In this document: positions 1 through 8,384 of the stretch, in pieces | Layout: every line of letters begins with the position of its first letter | Position numbering within the stretch: the first letter of the stretch is position 1 | DNA from: Rhodospirillaceae bacterium | Lineage (GTDB): Bacteria > Pseudomonadota > Alphaproteobacteria > Rhodospirillales > Rhodospirillaceae | Length of the DNA stretch: 64,000 nt | Reading direction: 5' to 3' | Assembly: GCA_020852595.1 (NCBI GenBank) | Contig: JADZAK010000036.1 | Span: 1 to 64,000 of the forward strand | Notes under the pieces: generated by a model | The model's input: only the letters and a program-made list of their open reading frames with translations | What the model was told of the DNA's origin: nothing | Database searches by the model: none | Position numbers and translations under genes: made by a program

Positions 1-3000
1 AGCGGTATCGGCGCGTCCCCCTCGGCGGCGGCGAACCTGGTGCTGGGCGGCGGCACGCTGCGCTACACCGGCGCGGCCGCCTCAACCAACCGCGCCTTCA
101 CACTCGCCAGCAGCACGACCTCCACCTTCGACATCACCGCAAATAGCCTCACGTTCTCCGGTGCAAGCGCATCGAGCACTGGCGCTCTCAGCAAGATCGG
201 CGCCGGCACGCTGACCTTGTCCGCCGCCAATGCCTATACCGGATTGACGACGATCACGAACGGGACCTTGGCCTATGGCGTCAACAACGCCTTGTCCTCC
301 GGCGCCGTAACCATCAGCGGCGCGAGCGCCGTCCTGGATATCGGCGGCTTCACCGACACGGTCGGCACGGTCACGCTCGCGGGCGGCGGCGCCATCACCG
401 GCGCCGGCATCCTGACCAGCACCGCCACGTTTGCGCTGCAGTCGGGAACAGTCAGCGCGCGGCTTGGTGGGACTGTCGGCGCGGCCAAGACGACGGCGGG
501 AACGGTGACCCTCAGTGGCGCCAATACCTACACCGGCACAACGACCGTCAGCGAAGGCAGGCTTGCCTATGGGGCCAGCAATACGCTTGCCACCGGCGCC
601 GTGACGGTCAACGGCCCGGCGGCGGTGCTCGATCTCGGAAGCTTCACCGACAGTGTCGGCACGGTCACGCTTTCGGGCGGCGGCAGTATCGCGGGTTCGG
701 GCGTCCTGACGAGCACGGGCTCCTTCGCGCTTCAATCCGGAACAGTGAGCGCCGTGCTGGCCGGGACCGTGGCTCTCAATAAGACAACGGCGGGAACGGT
801 CACGCTCTCCGCGGCCAATACCTTCACCGGACTTACCACCGTCAGCGCCGGCGCCCTCGCATATGGCGTGAACAACGCGATTGGGACAGGCGGCGTGACG
901 GTGACCGGCGCGACGGCGGTCCTCGATCTGGGCGCATTTTCAGACACCGTCGGTGCGGTGACTCTTGCCGCCGGCGGCGCTATCACCGGCACGGGCACGT
1001 TGACCGGCACCGCGGCCTTCGCCCTTCAATCAGGCACGATCAGCGCGAACCTTGCCGGCGCGGTAGCGCTGAACAAAACCACGTCGGGAGTCGTGACGCT
1101 CTCGGGGTCGAACAGCTTTAGCGGAACGACGACCGTCAGCGCCGGGACCCTCGCCTATGGCGCCAACGACGCGCTCGGATCCGGCGGACTCACGGTGACC
1201 GGCGCAACGTCTGTGCTGGGTCTCGGCGCTTATTCCGATACCGTCGGAACACTCACGCTGTCCAGCGGCGCCGCCATCACCGGTAGCGGAACCTTGACGA
1301 GCACGGGTTCGTTTGCGCTTCAGTCGGGCGCCATCGCGGCCAATCTCGCCGGCGCCGCCGGCGTGACAAAAACCACCACCGGCACCGTTACGCTGACCGG
1401 TACGAACAGTTACACCGGCGCAACCACCGTCAGCGCGGGCACGCTTCAAGTCGGCAACGGGGTCGCCACGGGCACCTTGGGGTCCGGCGCCGTCTCGAAC
1501 GCCGCCACATTGATCGTCAACCGATCGGATTCGATCAGCCTCGGCGCCGTCGTGGCGAACGCCGGCGGAATCACGGGCACGGGCGCTCTCACGGTCCAGG
1601 CCGGCGGCAGCCTTGCGATCGACCGTCCCATCACCTTGACCGGGACCGGCAATGTCCTGCTTCAGTCCGGATCCGGAGGTATCACCCTTTCCAGCGCCGT
1701 CTCGAAAGCCGCGGGCAACGTCACGCTCGTCACCACCGGCGCTTTCACCAACAATGCGGGTGCAGGAGCTCTTGCCGCCGGCGGGCGCTGGCTCGTTTAT
1801 TCGGCCGGTCCGGGGAACGACAAGATCGGCGGGCTTGCCCACACGTTCAAGCAATACAACGCTACGTATGGCGGAACGGTGCTGGGCTCCGGAAATGGGT
1901 TCATCTATGCCCAAGCCCCGGCGCTGGCCGTCAGCCTCACCGGCGCCGTGAGCAAGACGTATGACCGCAATAGTTCGGCGACGTTGACGTCGGCGAACTA
2001 TGCATTTACCGGCGCCATCGGCCAGACTCTGGACGCCGGATCGTCCAACGACACCCTTGTCGCGAGCGGCGCGGCGCCGACCTCGGCCAGCTTCGACACC
2101 GCGCAAGCCGGCGCCGGGAAGACGGTCGCGGTGAGCGGTCTCTCGAGCGCGGCGAGCGGATCCCCCGGGTCCGTTATGACAGCGACCAACGGCGCGGTCA
2201 CGGTTTACGGCTACAGGCTCTCGACCACGAGCGCATCAGGTGCAATCGGCGCCATTGCACAAGCCAGTCTCACGGCCGCGCTCACGGGCGCCGTCAGCAA
2301 GACCTACGACACCACCACCGCGGCGACCCTCCTGCCGAGTAACTATGCGCTGAGCGGCGTGATTGGCGGGGATACCGTCAGCGTCACCAATCCGTCCGGC
2401 GGGAACTTCAACACGGCGAGCGTCGGGGCGGGAAAGACGGTTACGGTCACGGGTCTCTCTCTCTCGGGCGCGTCGGCCGCCAACTACACGCTTACCTCCA
2501 CCACCGCGTCGGGGGCCATTGGAACCATTACCCCGGCGAGCCTCGCCGCCGCGCTGACGGGGACCGTGACCAAGACCTACGATGCAACGGCGGCGGCGGC
2601 CTTGACGGCCGGGAATTACAGTCTCACGGGTATATTCGCCGGTGATACCGTTACGCTCAATAATCCCTCCAGCGGCGCCTACGGCTCGGTGGGCGCAGGG
2701 AGCGGCAAGACCGTCACGGTCACCGGCTTGTCCATCTCGGGTGCGAGCGCGCCGAACTATTCACTCGCCTCTACCAGCGTTTCAGGGGCCGTCGGCACGA
2801 TCACTCCGGCGAGCGTGACGGCCGTTCTGACCGGAACTGTGACCAAGACCTACGACGCGACGACGGCCGCCGCGTTGACGGCCGGAAACTACAGCCTGAG
2901 CGGCGTCATCGGCGGCGATACCGTCACGCTCAACAATCCGGCGACAGGCAATTTCGGCACTGCCGGCGCCGGCGCCGGCAAAACGGTCGTCGCGACCGGT

Positions 3001-5448
3001 CTCGCCTTGTCCGGCTCCGAGGCCGCGAACTACGCGCTGACCTCGACGAGCGCTTCGGGCGCCATTGGCGCGATCAATCCGTTGACCGTCACCCTCTCGG
3101 GCAGCCGCGCTTACGACGGAACCACGGCAGCGGACGCCGCCGTATTGAGCGTCTCGAATAACTTGGATGGCGCCAATCTGACGCTGTCGGGCAGCGGCGC
3201 GCTCGCTGGAAAGAACGTAGGGTCTCAGGCGATCGGCGCACTCGGCTCCTTGAGCCTCGGCGGTTCCGCCGCGGGTAACTACTCTCTCGTGGGTGCAAGC
3301 GGTTCCGTGGCCGTTACCAAGGCCGCGCTGACTTTCAGCGGGATCTCCGTGAACGCGAAGGTCTATGACAGGACGGCGACGGCCTCCATCAATGTGGGCA
3401 CCCTGAGTCTCAGCGGCGTTATTGGCGCCGACGCCGTTGCTGTTGACGCCTCCGGTGCGGCGGCGGCGTTTGCGGATAAGAATGTCGGCGCCGCGAAAAC
3501 CGTGACGATCTCCGGCCTGAACCTGACAGGCGCCGACGCCGCCAATTATGAGCTCGGGACGTCTTCCACCATCGCCACCGCGGACATCACCGCGAAGAGC
3601 CTGACGGTCGCCGGCATCACGGCCAACGACAAAGTGTACGATGGAACGGCGGCGGCAAGTTTGAATACATTCTCCGCCACCCTGAGCGGCGTGATCTCGG
3701 GCGATACCGTAAGCGTAAGTTCCAGCGGGCACACGGCGGCTTTCGCGGACAAGAATGTCGGCGCGGGCAAGTCGGTCACGGTGTCGGGCGTAAGCCTGAG
3801 CGGCGGGGACGCTGGCAACTATGTGCTGGCGACGCAGCCCTCCGGTCTTACGGCGGCGATCTCGAGCCGGAACGTGACGGCCAGTATTTCCGTGGCGGGC
3901 AAGACCTATGACGGATCGGTGTCCGCCACGATCGACGGCTATGGTCTGGACGGCGCGCTCACGTCCGACTCGGTCGCGCTGAACGTCGACGGCGCGAGCT
4001 TTTCCGACAAGAACGCCGGCAGCGGTAAAGCGGTGACCGCGACCGGTCTCACGCTATCGGGTTCCGATGCCGGCAATTACACCCTGACATCCAGCACCGC
4101 GGCCACGACGGCGACGATCACGCCAAGGTCCGCCAGCGTGCTCGGCATCACCGCGAATGGCAAAATCTATGATGGAACCGCCGCGGCAACGGTCGACACG
4201 GCATCGGCGGCCCTGTCGAACATCGTCGCGGGCGACTCCGTGGTCCTCAATGGCGCCGCCTACACGGCTGCCTTCACCGATAAGAATGCGGGTACGGGTA
4301 AGACCGTGCGGGTCTCGGGCTTTTCGCTGTCCGGGAGCGACGCCGGCAACTACCAGCTGACGGCGACTTCGGCCACGGCGACCGCCGACATCGTGCGTAA
4401 GACCATCTCGATCTCCGGGATTGCGGTCAACGATAAGGTCTACGACGCGACACGAGAGGCGACGATCGACACCGCCGGCGTGTCGTTGTCCGGCGTGATT
4501 GCCGGCGATACGGTGACGGTCGATCCGCGTAACTCTACGGCCGCTTTCGCCGACGCCAATGCCGGCGCCGGTAAGTCCGTTGCGATCTCCGGCCTGATCC
4601 TGGCCGGCGCGGACGCGAGCAACTACCAGGTCGCGAACGCGTCAGGCGTATCCACAGCGACGATCACGCGCGCGCCGCTGTCAATTGTCGCCGAAAATCG
4701 GGACAGGATTTACGGCGACCCGAATCCCACGTTCGCGGCGTCGATGGTGGGGCTCAAAGGAAGCGACACGCCGCTTGTTGTCGGCGGGCTGGTTCTCTCG
4801 ACCACGGCGACCCAGACGTCGGGCGCGGGCGCCTACGCAATCACTGGCGGCGGCGCCGCGGCCGCGAACTACATCATCGGTTATGTTCCAGGGACGCTCA
4901 CGATTGCGCGCGCCCCGCTTCTGATTGCCGCCAACGATCAAACGATGGTTGCGGGAAGCGTCATGCCGGCCTTGACGGCGCGCTACTCCGGCTTCCGGCT
5001 CACCGATACCGCCGCCTCCGTGACGGGGCTGCGTCTGACCGCGAACATGACGGCTTCCTCGCCCGCCGGGACCTACGGAATTACGCCCTCGGACGCGGCG
5101 GCGGAAAACTACGAGATCAGCTACGCGAACGGCGTGATGAGGGTGACGCCGGCGCGGTCCATCGCGATCCTGGCCAACGTCGTTCGCCCGCCGGCGATGC
5201 CGGCCGCATCCTCAGGCCTCGCCGTCTCTCCAACCGGCGCTTCATCCACAAGCAATCTCGGCGGCGGTGCGTCCACGCCCGGTTCCACCGCGGCGGCCGC
5301 AGGTATTCCAGCCATGCAACCATCGGGGTTCACGTCGTCTGCCGCCGGTCCGGGCGGTGAGTTGGGCGCGGCGGCCTTTGCCAACGGCTTCCTCAACGGC
5401 CTCATACCGCTACCCGATCCGCCGACGCCGTTGACGGCTGAGGATTAG
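1..5448 (+). CDS. Two-partner-secretion exoprotein (TpsA-like adhesin), 3' part
   Basis: This is the C-terminal part (about 1,815 codons) of a very large surface or secreted adhesin; the frame is open from base 1, so the N-terminus, including any TPS secretion domain, lies upstream of the window. In order, the visible protein has about five autotransporter-associated beta-strand repeats of roughly 93 residues, each with an NxYTGxTTVSxGxLxYG-like core. A linker with a WLVY segment follows, then about ten YDG-type repeats with a K(T/V)YDxT core and a DAxNY motif near each end. Two MBG-like repeats (RIYGDPNP is the first core) and a short Ser/Gly/Pro-rich tail ending in PLTAED come last. There is no C-terminal beta-barrel, which fits secretion by a separate partner rather than classical autotransport. 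The gene for a TpsB transporter begins 10 bases downstream. Composition is extremely Gly/Ala/Thr/Ser rich and nearly Cys-free, typical of such adhesins. The ligand is unknown. Confidence 0.88.
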   Translation, partial: SGIGASPSAAANLVLGGGTLRYTGAAASTNRAFTLASSTTSTFDITANSLTFSGASASSTGALSKIGAGTLTLSAANAYTGLTTITNGTLAYGVNNALSSGAVTISGASAVLDIGGFTDTVGTVTLAGGGAITGAGILTSTATFALQSGTVSARLGGTVGAAKTTAGTVTLSGANTYTGTTTVSEGRLAYGASNTLATGAVTVNGPAAVLDLGSFTDSVGTVTLSGGGSIAGSGVLTSTGSFALQSGTVSAVLAGTVALNKTTAGTVTLSAANTFTGLTTVSAGALAYGVNNAIGTGGVTVTGATAVLDLGAFSDTVGAVTLAAGGAITGTGTLTGTAAFALQSGTISANLAGAVALNKTTSGVVTLSGSNSFSGTTTVSAGTLAYGANDALGSGGLTVTGATSVLGLGAYSDTVGTLTLSSGAAITGSGTLTSTGSFALQSGAIAANLAGAAGVTKTTTGTVTLTGTNSYTGATTVSAGTLQVGNGVATGTLGSGAVSNAATLIVNRSDSISLGAVVANAGGITGTGALTVQAGGSLAIDRPITLTGTGNVLLQSGSGGITLSSAVSKAAGNVTLVTTGAFTNNAGAGALAAGGRWLVYSAGPGNDKIGGLAHTFKQYNATYGGTVLGSGNGFIYAQAPALAVSLTGAVSKTYDRNSSATLTSANYAFTGAIGQTLDAGSSNDTLVASGAAPTSASFDTAQAGAGKTVAVSGLSSAASGSPGSVMTATNGAVTVYGYRLSTTSASGAIGAIAQASLTAALTGAVSKTYDTTTAATLLPSNYALSGVIGGDTVSVTNPSGGNFNTASVGAGKTVTVTGLSLSGASAANYTLTSTTASGAIGTITPASLAAALTGTVTKTYDATAAAALTAGNYSLTGIFAGDTVTLNNPSSGAYGSVGAGSGKTVTVTGLSISGASAPNYSLASTSVSGAVGTITPASVTAVLTGTVTKTYDATTAAALTAGNYSLSGVIGGDTVTLNNPATGNFGTAGAGAGKTVVATGLALSGSEAANYALTSTSASGAIGAINPLTVTLSGSRAYDGTTAADAAVLSVSNNLDGANLTLSGSGALAGKNVGSQAIGALGSLSLGGSAAGNYSLVGASGSVAVTKAALTFSGISVNAKVYDRTATASINVGTLSLSGVIGADAVAVDASGAAAAFADKNVGAAKTVTISGLNLTGADAANYELGTSSTIATADITAKSLTVAGITANDKVYDGTAAASLNTFSATLSGVISGDTVSVSSSGHTAAFADKNVGAGKSVTVSGVSLSGGDAGNYVLATQPSGLTAAISSRNVTASISVAGKTYDGSVSATIDGYGLDGALTSDSVALNVDGASFSDKNAGSGKAVTATGLTLSGSDAGNYTLTSSTAATTATITPRSASVLGITANGKIYDGTAAATVDTASAALSNIVAGDSVVLNGAAYTAAFTDKNAGTGKTVRVSGFSLSGSDAGNYQLTATSATATADIVRKTISISGIAVNDKVYDATREATIDTAGVSLSGVIAGDTVTVDPRNSTAAFADANAGAGKSVAISGLILAGADASNYQVANASGVSTATITRAPLSIVAENRDRIYGDPNPTFAASMVGLKGSDTPLVVGGLVLSTTATQTSGAGAYAITGGGAAAANYIIGYVPGTLTIARAPLLIAANDQTMVAGSVMPALTARYSGFRLTDTAASVTGLRLTANMTASSPAGTYGITPSDAAAENYEISYANGVMRVTPARSIAILANVVRPPAMPAASSGLAVSPTGASSTSNLGGGASTPGSTAAAAGIPAMQPSGFTSSAAGPGGELGAAAFANGFLNGLIPLPDPPTPLTAED
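199..1450 (+). repeat. Tandem beta-strand repeats in the adhesin (about 279-bp period)
   Basis: About five in-frame repeats of roughly 93 codons are visible in the translation through recurring LTLSxANxYTGxTT, LAYG, VLDxGxFxDTVGxVTL and FALQSGT blocks. Neighbouring copies are also similar at DNA level, so unequal recombination could change the copy number. Confidence 0.75.
1940..4680 (+). repeat. YDG-type repeat array in the adhesin (about 10 copies)
   Basis: Ten copies of a roughly 80-90-residue module are visible. Each starts with a (S/N)(K/R)xYDxT core and ends in SGxDAxNYxL followed by a short beta-strand into the next module. Copies 2 to 4 are the most alike, with KTYDATxAAALTAGNYSL shared by two of them, which suggests recent duplication. 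Confidence 0.7.
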
Positions 5449-5458
5449 GCGGGTCGAA

Positions 5459-7297
5459 GTGGAACTGTGTTTGCCCTACAGCAGCCGTAAGCGGGATTTG
5501 CGCCGCCTGATGGCGGTGTTGGTTGCCGCGACCGTCTGCGGTGCGGTCCTCCTTCGCGGCGGGGAAGCGCATGCGCAGATCGGGCCGGCCGCCGGTCCGG
5601 CGATTCCGGGCTCGGTCGATCCCGGACAAATTCAGCGCCGCCTCGCGCCGGAGCAAGGACGTGTTAGTCCATCGCTTCCGGCCGTGCCGGAGGTGACGGA
5701 AGCGCCGGCGCCTGATCAGGCCGGAGAAATCCGCTTCGAGCTGCGCGGCGTCGTTGTCGAAGGCGCGACCGCTTATCGGGAGGCCGACTTCGCGCCTCTC
5801 TACGAGAAGCTGTTGAACCGCACGATCAGCCTCGCCGACGTCTACCGCCTTGCCGATGCAATAACGACACGCTACCGCAGCGACGGATACGTCCTGTCGC
5901 GCGCGATTGTGCCCGCGCAGCGGATCGCGGCGGGTGATGTTCGCATCCGCGTCGTGGAGGGTTTTATCAATAATGTGCGGTACGAAGGCGCACCCACGGC
6001 GCCGATTCTCGCTTATGGTGAAATAGCGACGCGTTCCCGGCCCCTGCGGGCCGAGGATCTCGAGCGTGCGCTGCTGCTTATGAACGATCTGCCCGGGGTC
6101 GTCGCGCGCGGCACGCTCGCGCCGTCGCCGGGAGTCGCGGGCGGCTCCGACCTCGTCGTAACCATCGAGCGCTCGCCCATGGAAATTTCGACGATATTCG
6201 ACAACCGCGGGACGACGTTCATCGGCCCGCTTCAAATGTTCGCTCAGGCCGGGATCAACAACCTTACGGGCCGCTCGGATAGTTTGGAATTTCGCTTCGT
6301 CACGACGCCGGAGCGATCATCGGAGCTGCGCTATTACGAACTCGGCTATTCGCGTCCCTTGGGCGATCGCGGCGCGATTTTGTCGATCTCGGCGAACTGG
6401 AGCGACACGAGGCCGGGCGGCGCGCTGCAGACCGATTTTTTGGAGACGGTGGGCGAGGCCGAGACGGTGACCGCCCGAATATCCTATCCCGTGATTCGCA
6501 GTCGGCGCAGAAGCCTGCTGCTCGACGGCGGTCTCGCCCTGCGCAACGCGCGTCTCGATCAACGCGAGCTTCCATCGCAGACGGCGTTGATCACCTCGTA
6601 CGACGACCGTATTCGCGAGGCGCGCCTCGGCCTCACGCTCGAGGCCCTCGACGCCTGGGGCGGCCGCAATGTCCTGCGTGTGGAGCTCACCCAGGGGCTG
6701 CCGGTGCTGGGCGCTTCCCCGAACGGCCGGCCGGCCGGCGGGTCCAGGCCGGGCGGCCTTTCGACCTTCACCAAGGGCTCGGCGGATTTTTCGCGCCTTC
6801 AGGACTTGAGCGCGCTCGCGCCGGGGCTGGGTTTCCTGACGGCGGTTTCCGGCGGCGGCTCCTTCGGGCAGACCCTCCTGGCTTCGGCGCAATATGCGCT
6901 TGGCGGCGCGCAATTCGGCCGCGGTTACGACCCCGCGGAACTCACCGGCGACTACCTGCTCGCGGCCAAGGCCGAACTACAATATGAAGCCGCGCAAGCT
7001 CCGTTCATTCCCGGCGTGGCCTTTCTCGCCCGCGAGGCCGGTCTGCGTTACCTGCAATTCTACCATTTCGTTGACTTTGGGATGGTGTGGAATCAGCCCC
7101 TCGCGGGCCTTACCGGCGCGGACGCCCGCGGGCGCTCGCTGTTGTCCGCCGGTGTCGGCGCGCGCGCCGGCATTTCCAACCACTTCACGACGTCCATCGA
7201 AGTCAGCAAGCCGCTGACGCGCGGTGTCGCCGCTTTTGCCGGTCGCGGCAACGCCAAGCCGTTCCGATTCACATTCGTCGTGGGAACGAATTTTTAA
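5459..7297 (+). CDS. TpsB outer-membrane transporter (ShlB/FhaC/HecB family)
   Basis: This is the outer-membrane pore that exports the partner adhesin encoded just upstream (10-base gap, same strand, probably one operon). The 612-residue product has an N-terminal signal sequence ending near HAQIG. A POTRA-type region follows at about residues 70-165 (FELRGVVVEGATAY, then a YRSDGYVLSRAIVPAQ block and VRIRVVEGFI). A ShlB-type barrel fills the rest, ending in VGTNF with the terminal Phe used for barrel assembly. Length and order fit the family. The start is uncertain: GTG at 5459 has a weak AGGCGG upstream, whereas ATG at 5510 would give a cleaner signal peptide (MAVLVAATVCGAV). The adhesin partner is an inference from adjacency. 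Confidence 0.9.
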   Translation: MELCLPYSSRKRDLRRLMAVLVAATVCGAVLLRGGEAHAQIGPAAGPAIPGSVDPGQIQRRLAPEQGRVSPSLPAVPEVTEAPAPDQAGEIRFELRGVVVEGATAYREADFAPLYEKLLNRTISLADVYRLADAITTRYRSDGYVLSRAIVPAQRIAAGDVRIRVVEGFINNVRYEGAPTAPILAYGEIATRSRPLRAEDLERALLLMNDLPGVVARGTLAPSPGVAGGSDLVVTIERSPMEISTIFDNRGTTFIGPLQMFAQAGINNLTGRSDSLEFRFVTTPERSSELRYYELGYSRPLGDRGAILSISANWSDTRPGGALQTDFLETVGEAETVTARISYPVIRSRRRSLLLDGGLALRNARLDQRELPSQTALITSYDDRIREARLGLTLEALDAWGGRNVLRVELTQGLPVLGASPNGRPAGGSRPGGLSTFTKGSADFSRLQDLSALAPGLGFLTAVSGGGSFGQTLLASAQYALGGAQFGRGYDPAELTGDYLLAAKAELQYEAAQAPFIPGVAFLAREAGLRYLQFYHFVDFGMVWNQPLAGLTGADARGRSLLSAGVGARAGISNHFTTSIEVSKPLTRGVAAFAGRGNAKPFRFTFVVGTNF

Positions 7298-7345
7298 AGC
7301 ACAATATTTAAAAGCGCGGGCGGTTTTCCGTCATGCCCATGTTGC

Positions 7346-7351
7346 TATAAT
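7346..7351 (+). promoter_or_regulatory. Candidate -10 element upstream of the YkgJ-type gene
   Basis: A perfect TATAAT hexamer lies in the 203-base gap after the TpsB gene, about 150 bases before the next start codon. The -35 region (TTTTCC, about 16 bases upstream) is poor, so the call is tentative. Confidence 0.3.
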
Positions 7352-7500
7352 AATGGCCGATCGATTGGCGGACGGTAGGCGGAAAGGATCCGCAAATCTT
7401 GCCGCTTGGGCAAATGGTGTTACGGCGATGACGGAAGATCTTCCCGCTCCGCTATTTCGCGTTGCGGCTTCGCCGCGGGGCAACGTACGAAAGACCGGGC

Positions 7501-8265
7501 ATGAGTGACAGCCAAGGCGATGCGCACGGCAACACGCCGGGCTCCCTCTCGCGGCAGGAACAGGCGCTCGAACGGCAGGTCTTCGCGCACTTTTTCGACC
7601 GGGTAAAGCGCGCCCTCGAAGACGCCGCCCATGCGCCTTCCACGCACGCGCGCCGCGGCGTGCTCGCCAAGGCGCATTACGACATCTCCACCGCGCTCAG
7701 TACGAATACCAACACCGTTCTCAACACCCCCGCGGGCGCCGGCGTCAAAAAGGAAATCGCCTGCCGGAAAGGCTGCACCTATTGCTGCTATCAAAACGTA
7801 GGGGTCACGGCGATCGAAGCCATCGCGATCGCGTCCGGGATCATGCTGCTCAAACCGCATCTCGCGCCGCGCATCGCCGCCGAGGTCGATCAAATACAGG
7901 GCATGACCGACGGTGCGCGTGCGGCGCAGCGCAAGCCCTGCGTTTTCCTAAGCGACGGCCTGTGCTCGATTCACGACATCCGCCCGCTCGCCTGCCGCGC
8001 TTATTTCTCGCTGAACCTCAAGGATTGCGAAGAGGTTTTCGAAAAAGGCCTTTCGCCCGGCGCCGAGGGCAACATCACGACCTTCTCCTTCCCGGCGATT
8101 TTCCGCACGGCGGTCCTCGCCGCGACCAACGCGGCGAGCGCCGAACGGGGTTTGCAGAACGGCTCGATTGAATTGACCGCGGCGGTCGCGCGTGTGCTGG
8201 CCGATCCCGCGATCGTCGACAGGTGGTTCGCGGGGGAAGACGTCTTTACGCCGCATCAGGCGTAA
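7501..8265 (+). CDS. YkgJ-family cysteine-cluster protein
   Basis: A 254-residue protein carrying the cysteine pattern of the YkgJ (zinc/iron-chelating) family: Cys88, Cys92, Cys95 and Cys96 form CxxxCxxCC, followed by Cys147, Cys155, Cys165 and Cys176 in a PCVFLSDGLCSIHDIRPLAC context. Members are presumed to bind Fe or Zn; no enzymatic role is established. The start was placed at ATG 7501 (MSDSQGD) rather than the upstream in-frame start at 7462, because the extra residues are Arg-rich and unlike the family. No signal peptide or membrane segment is visible, so it should be cytoplasmic. It stands alone between the TpsB gene and a receptor gene on the opposite strand. Confidence 0.82.
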   Translation: MSDSQGDAHGNTPGSLSRQEQALERQVFAHFFDRVKRALEDAAHAPSTHARRGVLAKAHYDISTALSTNTNTVLNTPAGAGVKKEIACRKGCTYCCYQNVGVTAIEAIAIASGIMLLKPHLAPRIAAEVDQIQGMTDGARAAQRKPCVFLSDGLCSIHDIRPLACRAYFSLNLKDCEEVFEKGLSPGAEGNITTFSFPAIFRTAVLAATNAASAERGLQNGSIELTAAVARVLADPAIVDRWFAGEDVFTPHQA

Positions 8266-8337
8266 GACCCGCTCCCCAATAATCCGCGGCCACCCGAATC
8301 GCATATCTTCTCGGCGACGTTGGCGTCGCACGGATGC

Positions 8338-8370
8338 GCATCTCGCCCCCGATCGAAAGGAGCGAGATGC
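8338..8370. terminator. Hairpin between convergent genes
   Basis: A 9-bp perfect inverted repeat (GCATCTCGC / GCGAGATGC, 15-base loop) lies between the ends of the YkgJ-type gene and the minus-strand receptor gene. There is no clear T-run on either side, so it may be a weak or factor-assisted terminator. Confidence 0.4.
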
Positions 8371-8384
8371 ACGGGGACGCTTCG

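Noticed and set aside
82..735. Minus-strand ORF opposite the adhesin
   Set aside because: Low-complexity antisense frame of the repeat region without any start signal or domain.
199..4680. Possible CRISPR or satellite array because of the regular repeats
   Set aside because: The repeats are long (about 250-280 bases), in frame and encode conserved protein modules, with no spacer pattern.
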